Below, piece after piece: positions 7,910 to 15,487 of a DNA stretch of 55,646 nt (position 1 is its first letter; each line of letters opens with the position of its first letter). The translations under genes and the position numbers were made by a program. The stretch spans positions 1-55,646 of the forward strand of contig JACNKZ010000060.1 of the NCBI GenBank assembly GCA_014381785.1, given 5' to 3'. Source of the stretch: Kiritimatiellota bacterium (lineage in GTDB: Bacteria > Verrucomicrobiota > Kiritimatiellia > Kiritimatiellales > Tichowtungiaceae). The notes beneath the pieces were generated by a model. That model was not told where the DNA came from. It saw nothing but the letters and a program-made list of their open reading frames with translations, and made no database searches.

Positions 7910-8839
7910 ATGCATGTTCCGGTATTACTGAACGAGACGCTGGACCTGCTGGTAACCAATCCGGCCGGGACATACATCGATGGCACGCTGGGGCGCGGAG
8001 GGCACTCGCGGGAAATTTTAAAGCGGCTTTCTTTGGCAGGCAGGCTGATCGCGCTGGACAGAGATATAGAGGCGATTGAACGAACAGAGAAGATGTTTAA
8101 GCCATTCGGAGAACATGTGCAGCGGTTACACGGAAATTTTGCGGATATGAAAGAGCTTTGCGGACAGATCGGCGTGACAGAGGTGGACGGGGTGCTGTTC
8201 GACCTCGGCGTTAGCTCGCCGCAGCTCGATGTCGCGGAGCGCGGCTTCAGCTTTGGCAAAGACGGCCCGCTCGATATGCGGATGGATCAGACCCAGGGCC
8301 GTTCCGCCGCCGACTGGGTCAACGAAGAAGATGAACAGATTTTGGCGGATGTGATTTACCGCTTTGGAGAAGAACGCGACTCCCGCCGGATTGCGCGGGC
8401 GATTGTGCAGGCCAGAGAGGACCAGCGGATCGAACGAACGCTGGAACTGGCTGAAATCGTTGAAAGAGCCAAGGGCGGGCGTCGCGGTCCTACGCACCCG
8501 GCAACTAAAACATTCCAGGCACTGCGCATAGCGGTCAATGCGGAACTCGAAAATCTGGAGGCGGGGCTTGAGGCGGGGCTGTCGATGCTTCGGGAGGGCG
8601 GCCGCATGGCGGTCATTACGTTCCACAGTCTGGAAGACCGCATGGTGAAGGAATTTTTTAAACGCCACATGGTGAAGCACGAGTCGCTTCAGCAGGGGGG
8701 CGAACGACTGATTTATGACGAACCGGCGGTGCGGCTGGTGAATAGAAAGCCGCTGACTGCCACGAAAGACGAATGTTCACAGAATCCGCGTTCACGTTCA
8801 GCCAAGCTGCGCGTGGCGGAAAGGGAGACCGCTGTATGA
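7910..8839 (+). CDS. rsmH: 16S rRNA m4C1402 methyltransferase
   Basis: RsmH (MraW) methylates N4 of C1402 in the 16S rRNA decoding centre using SAM. The 309-residue protein has the family start MHVPVLLNETLDLL and the SAM-binding motif YIDGTLGRGGHS. LFDLGVSSPQLD, GPLDMRMD, KTFQALRIAVN and the C-terminal ITFHSLEDRMVK are also present. The last codons overlap the ftsL start (ATGA at 8836-8839), a coupled operon arrangement. Order and spacing match the canonical mraZ-rsmH-ftsL-ftsI block. Confidence 0.97.
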   Translation: MHVPVLLNETLDLLVTNPAGTYIDGTLGRGGHSREILKRLSLAGRLIALDRDIEAIERTEKMFKPFGEHVQRLHGNFADMKELCGQIGVTEVDGVLFDLGVSSPQLDVAERGFSFGKDGPLDMRMDQTQGRSAADWVNEEDEQILADVIYRFGEERDSRRIARAIVQAREDQRIERTLELAEIVERAKGGRRGPTHPATKTFQALRIAVNAELENLEAGLEAGLSMLREGGRMAVITFHSLEDRMVKEFFKRHMVKHESLQQGGERLIYDEPAVRLVNRKPLTATKDECSQNPRSRSAKLRVAERETAV

Positions 8840-9189
8840 AGAAAAAGCAGAAGAGAAAAAGCCGTAAAGCTGAAGTCCGGATTCCGTTTCCGAATGTGCT
8901 GGCGATGGTTCTGGTCTGCGTGGCGGCTTCCGGTTTGTCCTATGTCTGGCTCTGCGCCCGGTGCGACACGCTCGGTGACGAAATCCGGCGGTTGGAGTCG
9001 GTGCGCCGCACGGTTCGCCAACAGTCGATCGCCGAGCAGGACCGCTGGTCGAATATGCTGGCCCCGGCCAACTTTGAGCGCGCGCTCCGGCATCATCGCC
9101 TGGCGATGACGCTCCCGGACGAGCGGCAGGTGGTGCGTGTGCGGCGCGGCAGCGGAGAGCAGGGGCTGAAACTGGCTTACAACAAATAA
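8836..9189 (+). CDS. ftsL: cell division protein FtsL-like
   Basis: A 117-residue bitopic protein: a very basic cytoplasmic N-terminus (MKKKQKRKSRKAEVR), one membrane helix (about residues 20-40, NVLAMVLVCVAASGLSYVWL), then a periplasmic coiled-coil-like segment rich in Arg, Glu and Leu. This is the FtsL architecture, a bridge between FtsB/FtsQ and FtsW/FtsI at the septum. Sequence similarity in this family is low; the call rests on topology and on position between rsmH and ftsI. The start at 8836 overlaps the rsmH stop by ATGA. Confidence 0.8.
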   Translation: MKKKQKRKSRKAEVRIPFPNVLAMVLVCVAASGLSYVWLCARCDTLGDEIRRLESVRRTVRQQSIAEQDRWSNMLAPANFERALRHHRLAMTLPDERQVVRVRRGSGEQGLKLAYNK

Positions 9190-9203
9190 TCTCATGAACG
9201 CTC

Positions 9204-10934
9204 ATGAATTATAAGGGCAGAACCATTTTAGCGTCCGTGCTGATCGCGGCGGTTTTTGCAGGGCTAGGTGTTCGCCTGGCCTTTTTGCATTTGAGGCCCT
9301 CTGCGTCAACGCTGGCGCGGATCGAGAAGGGGCGCCATATGGAAGAGGAAACCCGCGGGCCGCGCGGGCGGATTCTCGACCGCGGCGGCAACATTCTGGC
9401 GGTGGATATCGCCGCGCGCCACCTCTGCGCCGATCCCAAATTTATTCTTGAAAACGGCGACATTCAGCAGGTCTGCGAAGCGGTGACCAAAGTGGTTCCC
9501 TTGAGCCGTTCCGAAGTCTGGAAACTTTTGGATCAGCCGGAGCGGCAGTATGTGCGGATTAATAAATACATGCGGGAGAAGACGCTCGAGCCGTTGATGG
9601 CGATGAAGCTCAAGGGGGTGATATTTGAGGAAACCTCCATGCGCAACTATCCCAAAGGGGCACTCGGTGCGCATGTGATCGGTTTTTCCAATCGCGAAGG
9701 CGTCGGCAGTGCCGGCGCGGAGCAGCGGATGAATTCCTACCTGCAGGGAACCACCGGGCTGCGGGTCAGCCAGAAGGACGGCCGCCGCCATGAAATTTAC
9801 AGCCGCCGCACGGTCGATATCGAGCCGCAGTCCGGCGCGGATGTCTATCTGACGATTGATCAGCAGGTGCAGCATTTCGCGGAGCGTGCGCTCGATGAGC
9901 TGGTCGAACAATATCACCCGCAGGGCGCGTGGGCGATTGTGCAGAATGTGCGCACCGGTGAGATTCTGGCGATGGCCTCTTTGCCGACCTATAACCCGAA
10001 TTGCTACGGTGCCGCTCCCGCTGAATGGATGCGCAACCGGACGATGAGCTACGGGTATGAGCCGGGCTCGGTGATGAAAGCCATGATTGTCGCCTCCGCG
10101 CTGGACGCAGGAGCCGTTACGCCGCGCGATGTGTTTGATTGTGAAAACGGCCGCTGGATGTACGGCGGCCGCGCACTGCACGACTCGCACGGCGAAGGGC
10201 TACTCAGCGTGGCCGACATCATTAAAAAATCGAGCAACATCGGCGCCGCGAAAATCGCCCTGCAGATGGGGAACGAAAAGGTCTACCAGAGTTTAAGAAG
10301 CTTCGGGTTCGGTTCCAGAACCGGAATGGATCTGCCCGGCGAAGAGGCCGGGATCCTCTGGCCGGTGAGCAACTGGTCGAAGATCAGCATCACCCGTCTG
10401 GCCATGGGGCACGAAATCAACGTGACCGCTCTGCAAATGCTTTCCGCCCTCAGCGCCATTGCCAACGATGGCATCCGCATGCGGCCTTATATGGTTCAAA
10501 AAGTGGTCGACCCGGGCGGTGAGACCATTTTTGAAACCCTGCCTAGCGAGCTGAACCGTCCGATCCGGGCGGACACCGCGAAAACGATGCGCCGCCTGTT
10601 GGCGCGTGTCACCCAGCCCGGAGGTACTGGCACCAAAGCGGCGGTGCGCGGCTATCCGGTGGCCGGCAAAACCGGAACCGCCCAGAAGGTGCGCCCGAAA
10701 GAGGAGGGCGGCGGATACTACGACCACAAATACGTTGCCTCTTTCGCCGGTTTTCTTCCTGTTGAAAACCCCGCCATCAGTATTATTGTTGTAGCCGACG
10801 ACCCGCAGGGCGCACACTACGGCGGAACCGTTTGCGGACCCGCGTTTCAGCGCATTGCCGACCAGACTGTGCGTTACCTGCGGATTTCGCCGCAGGGTTT
10901 TCCAACGGAATATGTGAGTGAAATAGAAGAATGA
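9204..10934 (+). CDS. ftsI: peptidoglycan D,D-transpeptidase, division PBP
   Basis: FtsI (PBP3) crosslinks septal peptidoglycan together with FtsW. The 576-residue protein has a single N-terminal membrane helix and a PBP dimerisation domain with the RGRILDRGGNILA signature. A transpeptidase domain follows with the SxxK motif GSVMK (Ser near residue 290), SSN near residue 344 and KTGTAQ near residue 486. No PASTA domains follow. The final ATGA overlaps murE. The position after ftsL is canonical. Confidence 0.96.
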   Translation: MNYKGRTILASVLIAAVFAGLGVRLAFLHLRPSASTLARIEKGRHMEEETRGPRGRILDRGGNILAVDIAARHLCADPKFILENGDIQQVCEAVTKVVPLSRSEVWKLLDQPERQYVRINKYMREKTLEPLMAMKLKGVIFEETSMRNYPKGALGAHVIGFSNREGVGSAGAEQRMNSYLQGTTGLRVSQKDGRRHEIYSRRTVDIEPQSGADVYLTIDQQVQHFAERALDELVEQYHPQGAWAIVQNVRTGEILAMASLPTYNPNCYGAAPAEWMRNRTMSYGYEPGSVMKAMIVASALDAGAVTPRDVFDCENGRWMYGGRALHDSHGEGLLSVADIIKKSSNIGAAKIALQMGNEKVYQSLRSFGFGSRTGMDLPGEEAGILWPVSNWSKISITRLAMGHEINVTALQMLSALSAIANDGIRMRPYMVQKVVDPGGETIFETLPSELNRPIRADTAKTMRRLLARVTQPGGTGTKAAVRGYPVAGKTGTAQKVRPKEEGGGYYDHKYVASFAGFLPVENPAISIIVVADDPQGAHYGGTVCGPAFQRIADQTVRYLRISPQGFPTEYVSEIEE

Positions 10935-12385
10935 ATTTTAAACCCCTGTCCTTTAAGCAGCTTCTGTGCGGTATCGACACCCTCGACACCTCCGGCGATC
11001 TCGATTGTGAAATCTCATCGATCGCATATGACTCCCGTCTCGTGACGCCCGGCGCGCTGTTTGTGGCCCTGCCGGGGACGCAGGTCGATGGCGCGGTGTA
11101 CATCGAAGAAGCGGCGCGGCGCGGCGCGGTGGCGATTCTCTCGCAGAGCCCGTGCGCACTCGGCGGACGGTTCCCCTGTGTGCAGGTGGCCAATGCGCGC
11201 TTCGCGCTGGCGCAGATCGCGGGCACGTTTTACAACCATCCCGCCGCGCGGCTCTGCTCGGTCGGCATCACCGGAACTAACGGGAAAACCACCGTTAGCT
11301 TTATGCTGCGCGAGATTTTTAAAGCCGCCGGACGTTCTCCCGGACTGCTCGGCACCGTGCGCTACGAAATTGGCGAGCGTGTGCTGCCCGCCTCGCGGAC
11401 CACGCCTGAAGCGCCCGACGTTCAGTCCATGCTGGCTCGGATGGATCGTTCCGGATGCGACAGTGTGATTATGGAAGTCTCCTCGCACGCGCTCGATCAG
11501 TACCGCGTGTCGGGTATTGCGTTTAATGTCGGGATCTTCACGAACCTCACGCAGGATCATCTCGACTATCACGGAACGCTGGAAGAGTACTTTACCGTAA
11601 AAGCCCGCCTGTTTAATCAGGTGAAGGATTCAGCGGTTATCAACATGGACGACCCGTGCGGGAAGCGCTTGCTGGTGGAGGACCGGTTCGGTGCAAATGC
11701 CGTATCGTACGGATTTGCAGAGGGCGCACTTGTGCGCGGGCTCAACGCCGAAAGCGGCGAGTATGGCTCGCGCATGCGGGTGGAAAGCCCGTGGGGCGGC
11801 GCGGGCATCTCCCTGCAGCTGATTGGACGCTTTAATTTGTACAATGCGCTGGCCGCTTTCGCCGCCGCCGCGTCCATCGGCATTTCGGTGGATGTGATTC
11901 GCGAAGCGCTCGCCAAGATGGAAAATGTGCCCGGCCGGATGGAGTCGGTTGGAACAAAAAACAAACGGGTGTATGTCGATTATGCCCACACCGACGATGC
12001 GCTGCGCAATGTGCTGACCGCGTTGCGCGAAATCACTCCCGGCCGTCTGGTTGTGGTGTTTGGCTGCGGCGGAAACCGCGACACCGGCAAACGCCGCCTG
12101 ATGGGCGAGGTCGCCTCGCGGCTGGCCGACTACTCGATTGTAACCAACGATAACCCGCGCAACGAGGTTCCGGAAAAAATCGCCGCCGACATCGCCGCCG
12201 GGTTCGATTCGGAGCGCAAATATGAAATCTGCCTCGACCGCGCCGCCGCCATTGCCCGCGGTGTGAAGCTGATCGGCAAAAAGGACGTTCTGCTCGTGGC
12301 GGGCAAAGGCCACGAAACCTATCAGGAGTTCGGCGGCGCTATCTTCCCGTTTGATGACCGCGAAACCGTCCGGGAGATTCTATAA
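10931..12385 (+). CDS. murE: UDP-MurNAc-tripeptide synthetase, meso-diaminopimelate adding
   Basis: MurE adds the third residue to UDP-MurNAc-L-Ala-D-Glu in the cytoplasm. The 484-residue protein has the three Mur ligase domains; the ATP loop is ITGTNGKTT near residue 115. The motif TNDNPRNE near residue 405 contains DNPR, which in the family marks meso-diaminopimelate rather than lysine as substrate, in agreement with a Gram-negative wall. The start overlaps the ftsI stop (ATGA). A 131-bp gap with an inverted repeat follows before murF. Confidence 0.96.
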   Translation: MNFKPLSFKQLLCGIDTLDTSGDLDCEISSIAYDSRLVTPGALFVALPGTQVDGAVYIEEAARRGAVAILSQSPCALGGRFPCVQVANARFALAQIAGTFYNHPAARLCSVGITGTNGKTTVSFMLREIFKAAGRSPGLLGTVRYEIGERVLPASRTTPEAPDVQSMLARMDRSGCDSVIMEVSSHALDQYRVSGIAFNVGIFTNLTQDHLDYHGTLEEYFTVKARLFNQVKDSAVINMDDPCGKRLLVEDRFGANAVSYGFAEGALVRGLNAESGEYGSRMRVESPWGGAGISLQLIGRFNLYNALAAFAAAASIGISVDVIREALAKMENVPGRMESVGTKNKRVYVDYAHTDDALRNVLTALREITPGRLVVVFGCGGNRDTGKRRLMGEVASRLADYSIVTNDNPRNEVPEKIAADIAAGFDSERKYEICLDRAAAIARGVKLIGKKDVLLVAGKGHETYQEFGGAIFPFDDRETVREIL

Positions 12386-12419
12386 TATTTCAACTGCAGG
12401 AATTATCGCCGTGAATAGA

Positions 12420-12509
12420 TTTAACCAACGAATGAAAGAAAGCAGCGAATAGGAGGCAAAGATTCAGCACGGTTAAATTCGTTGCTTTTTGTCATTCGTT
12501 GGGTTGTAA
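12420..12509. repeat. intergenic inverted repeat (AACGAATGA family)
   Basis: The left arm TTTAACCAACGAATGAAAG (12420 onward) with AAGCAGCGAA, and the right arm at 12478-12509 (TTCGTTGCTTTTTGTCATTC onward), are near-complementary over about 30 nt with a loop of about 28 nt. It lies between murE and murF and reaches within 8 nt of the murF start, so the hairpin could affect murF translation. Confidence 0.7.
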
Positions 12510-12516
12510 ACAGTTT

Positions 12517-13782
12517 ATGTATACATCATCCGAATTTTCAACATGGGTTTCCAGGCCTTGGAAAACAATCAGGGTGCAGGCTCAGCCTGCTTCCAATGAT
12601 TGGAAAATCTCTGGTATTTCACATGACACCCGGACGCTGAAGGCGGGCGAGGTGTATATCGCGATCCGCGGCGAGAACCACGACGGGCACGATTTTGTCG
12701 AGCAGGCGGTTGCCAAAGGCGCGGCGGGTCTTATTGTTGAAAAAGATTTCCCGAACATTCAGGTGCCACAGCTGGTCGTGCCGGATACGCTGAGCGCGCT
12801 TTGGCAGATTGCCGCCGGCGCGCGTACAACCTGGCAGGGAACTGTGATCGGCGTCACCGGCAGCGCGGGCAAAACCACAGTGAAGGAGATGATTGCCTCG
12901 GTGCTGTCGCAAAAGGGAACGGTTTCCAAAACACTCGGCAATTGGAACAACGAAATCGGCCTGCCGCTCAGTATGATCGCCGCCGACCGTGCATCGGACT
13001 ATTTTGTTTTTGAGCTGGGGATGAATCATCCCGGCGAAATTGATTTGCTGGCCGGACTGCTGAAGCCGGACTGGGCGCTGATTACAAACATTGGAAAGGC
13101 GCACATCGGCTTTTTCCGAACTCTGGCGGAAATTGCCGACGAAAAAGCGGCCATCTTGAACCATGCGAAGCACGGAGTGCTCGATGCGGACTCCGAGTGG
13201 TTCGGGCGGATGAAAGAGCGGTTTGACGGGCGGGTCGTGGCGTTAACAGACGAACCGTTCCGTGTTTCGCAGCCCGGCGCGCATATGATGCAGAATGCGC
13301 GCTTCGCCGCCACGCTCGGGCTGGAGCTGGGGCTGTCTAAAGAAGAGGTGCAGGCGGGTCTGGATGAATTTAACCCGGCTCCCATGCGCTGGGCCACCAG
13401 TCTGTATCACGGCATGGTGTTTATTAACGATGCCTACAACGCCAATCCGCTTTCCATGCGCGCGGCCATCTCCACTTTTGCGGAACTCCCCTGCGCGGGA
13501 CGTAAATTTCTGGTGCTCGGCGGCATGCTCGAACTCGGTGATTGTGCAGAGGAGGAGCACCGGGAGCTCGGCCGATTTGTCGATTCATTCGGTTTTGAGC
13601 GCGTCATTACAATTGGCGGGCTCGGCGCACAGATTGTCTGCAACGGCCTGCCGGGTGTCGAAAAAGCGGTCGCGGCGCAGGTTTTGCGTGACGAGTTGCG
13701 TGCAGGTGATATGGTGCTTCTCAAAGCATCCCGCGGCGAGCGGATCGAGACCATTTTGGCAGAGCTAAAAAAAGAACTTTAG
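12517..13782 (+). CDS. murF: UDP-MurNAc-tripeptide D-alanyl-D-alanine ligase
   Basis: MurF adds D-Ala-D-Ala to complete the UDP-MurNAc pentapeptide. The 421-residue protein carries ISHDTRTLKAGEVYIAIRGE in the substrate domain, the ATP loop GVTGSAGKTTVKEM, and FELGMNHPGEI and INDAYNANPLSMRAA in the later domains. The ATG at 12517 is preferred over a TTG at 12499 lying inside the repeat arm. The first 30 residues are unusual: they are encoded by two TTCCAA-type palindromes (SRPWK, SNDWK) flanking GCAGGC-TCA-GCCTGC. The ribosome binding site is not evident. Confidence 0.95.
   Translation: MYTSSEFSTWVSRPWKTIRVQAQPASNDWKISGISHDTRTLKAGEVYIAIRGENHDGHDFVEQAVAKGAAGLIVEKDFPNIQVPQLVVPDTLSALWQIAAGARTTWQGTVIGVTGSAGKTTVKEMIASVLSQKGTVSKTLGNWNNEIGLPLSMIAADRASDYFVFELGMNHPGEIDLLAGLLKPDWALITNIGKAHIGFFRTLAEIADEKAAILNHAKHGVLDADSEWFGRMKERFDGRVVALTDEPFRVSQPGAHMMQNARFAATLGLELGLSKEEVQAGLDEFNPAPMRWATSLYHGMVFINDAYNANPLSMRAAISTFAELPCAGRKFLVLGGMLELGDCAEEEHRELGRFVDSFGFERVITIGGLGAQIVCNGLPGVEKAVAAQVLRDELRAGDMVLLKASRGERIETILAELKKEL
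12549..12563. repeat. TTCCAA-N3-TTGGAA palindrome, one mismatch, in murF
   Basis: TTCCAG-GCC-TTGGAA; read in frame as SRPWK. Confidence 0.75.
12591..12605. repeat. TTCCAA-TGA-TTGGAA palindrome in murF
   Basis: Perfect arms; read as SNDWK. It directly follows the GCAGGC-TCA-GCCTGC palindrome at 12576-12590. Confidence 0.9.
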
Positions 13783-13801
13783 CGACCGTAAGAAGGATAG
13801 G

Positions 13802-13900
13802 CATGACAAAATTATTTATCGACAAAATCATTCTAGATCAGGCATTCGGAATCCCGGATGTTGGGAAAATGATTTTGTCGGCCATAATTTTGTCATCATC
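13802..13900. repeat. intergenic inverted repeat (CARAAT family)
   Basis: Left arm: ATGACAAAATTAT then CGACAAAATCATT. Right arm: AATGATTTTGTCG then ATAATTTTGTCAT. Each half-unit is a perfect complement of its partner, with about 34 nt of loop. Between this and mraY two tandem copies of ATTAATCCAATATTCC follow (about 13932-13968). It is the cleanest example of this repeat family in the window and separates murF from mraY. Confidence 0.8.
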
Positions 13901-13982
13901 TTATTACGGCAAGTTCGTTTCTAATTTATCCATTAATCCAATATTCCATTAATCCAATATTCCATCATTCCAAGGACTTCTC

Positions 13983-15113
13983 ATGCTGTACTGGCTTCAT
14001 CAATTCAGTGATGTTTTTTCCCCGTTGCGGATGTTTCGCTACATCACCTTCCGCACCGTCATGGCGGCCGGCACGGCGTTTATCCTGAGCCTGATTATCG
14101 GCCCGTGGCTGATTGAAAAACTGCGCTCGGTCAATTTCGGGGAACAGCGCGAGGATGAGCGGGTCGGGGCGCTCGACAAGTCGAAAAAAATCGGCACGCC
14201 GACGATGGGCGGACTGTTAATTCTTTTCACGACCGCCGCCGCGACGGTGATGTGGTCGGAGCCGGGTAACTTTTATGTGCTGTGCGCGCTGACCACATTC
14301 GGGTTTATGGGGAATCTCGGCCTGACAGATGACTACCTTAAAATTCGCACCGGCAAGGGCCTTTCGCCGCGCGTGAAACTGGCGGGGCAGTGTTTTTGGA
14401 CCTGTGTTCTGCTGTTTGCTCTGATGGTCAATCCGGATACCTTCCTGCGGACACAGGAACTGATGGTTCCGTTTTTTAAAGAGCCGGTGATCGCCTCCAT
14501 GGGGGTGATCGGCACGCTGGTTTTTCTTGTGCTGGTGCTGGTGGGCGCTTCCAATGCGGTCAATCTGACCGACGGACTTGACGGGCTCGCCATCGGCTGC
14601 TCCAACTCCGCTGTGGCGGCTTATTTGGCGATGGCCTATGTGGCCGGTCACTTTGCCTTTGCCGAATACCTGCAGGTTCCATTTGTGAAAGGTGCCGGCG
14701 AGCTGGCGGTTTTCTGCGGCGCACTGCTCGGCGCGGGACTCGGCTTTCTCTGGTTTAACTGCCATCCCGCCAAAGTGTTTATGGGCGATACCGGCAGCCT
14801 GGCCATCGGCGGCGCCGTGGCCGCGGTGGCCATTCTGATTAAACAGGAACTGGTGCTGATTCTGGTGGGCGGCGTCTTTGTGATAGAGGCTGCCAGTGTG
14901 ATGATTCAGGTCGGATACTTTAAGCTGACCCGCAAAATCTATGGAGAAGGGCGGCGGGTGTTTTTGAACTCGCCGCTGCATCACCACTTTGAATATCTGG
15001 CGATAAAGCAGGGCACATCGGTCGAGGCCTACGAAAACCGTATCACCATCCGCTTTTGGATTCTTTCCATTATCTTCGCTCTAGTCGGCGTTGCTTCCTT
15101 GAAGATCCGGTAA
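13983..15113 (+). CDS. mraY: phospho-MurNAc-pentapeptide translocase
   Basis: MraY transfers phospho-MurNAc-pentapeptide to undecaprenyl phosphate, making lipid I at the inner membrane. The 376-residue protein has about ten membrane helices. Visible signatures are KIGTPTMGGL, the acidic pair in GLTDDYLKI, the nucleotide-binding NLTDGLDGLA, FMGDTGSLAIG and the C-terminal PLHHHFEYL. Its ATG follows a repeat-bearing spacer of 200 bp. It is the last gene of the first dcw block; murD would normally follow directly but lies 6.9 kb downstream. Confidence 0.97.
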   Translation: MLYWLHQFSDVFSPLRMFRYITFRTVMAAGTAFILSLIIGPWLIEKLRSVNFGEQREDERVGALDKSKKIGTPTMGGLLILFTTAAATVMWSEPGNFYVLCALTTFGFMGNLGLTDDYLKIRTGKGLSPRVKLAGQCFWTCVLLFALMVNPDTFLRTQELMVPFFKEPVIASMGVIGTLVFLVLVLVGASNAVNLTDGLDGLAIGCSNSAVAAYLAMAYVAGHFAFAEYLQVPFVKGAGELAVFCGALLGAGLGFLWFNCHPAKVFMGDTGSLAIGGAVAAVAILIKQELVLILVGGVFVIEAASVMIQVGYFKLTRKIYGEGRRVFLNSPLHHHFEYLAIKQGTSVEAYENRITIRFWILSIIFALVGVASLKIR

Positions 15114-15117
15114 GAGG

Positions 15118-15378
15118 TCAGGATAGATCGTTTGACACAGAGAGACTCTGCTGAACCAGTTCAAGCCCTTCATTCGGGTCAATTTGAAGAGCGTTGCAAA
15201 GCCGCAGGTATTCAATGATATCTAGTCGTCGCTCGCCTTGTTCAATTTTGCCAACCCAAGAGTGAATCACACCCAGTTTTTCCCCCAGCTCACGCATGGT
15301 TAGACCCTGCTGTTTTCGTTGAGCACGAAGCCATTTCAGCAATTCGGAGTACTCTTTAGAATGGATGGTTTTATTCAC
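15118..15378 (-). CDS. XRE-family helix-turn-helix regulator
   Basis: An 86-residue protein with a Cro/CI-type HTH: LRAQRKQQGLTMRELGEKLG, then HSWVGKIEQGERRLDIIEYLRL, covers all five helices. It lacks any effector or peptidase domain. The start is a GTG at 15378. The palindrome GTCCC-gatttta-GGGAC lies 4 nt upstream and is a candidate autoregulatory operator. It is convergent to mraY (4 bp between stops) and divergent from the large secreted protein gene, so it may control that gene. It is the first gene of the insert in the dcw cluster. Confidence 0.85.
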   Translation of the reverse strand: MNKTIHSKEYSELLKWLRAQRKQQGLTMRELGEKLGVIHSWVGKIEQGERRLDIIEYLRLCNALQIDPNEGLELVQQSLSVSNDLS

Positions 15379-15381
15379 TGA

Positions 15382-15398
15382 GTCCCGATTTTAGGGAC
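15382..15398. promoter_or_regulatory. candidate operator of the XRE regulator
   Basis: The palindrome GTCCC-GATTTTA-GGGAC lies in the 109-bp divergent region between the XRE regulator and the large secreted protein gene. Spacing and symmetry suit a dimer of a Cro-like protein. The assignment is by position only. Confidence 0.4.
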
Positions 15399-15487
15399 AT
15401 CGGCTGTTTTACCAAAAATAGGTACAAAGCTACTTGATGGTTTTGTTTGCATGCGATACGGTCTTGCTGATTTGTGCAAGGAGCGTT

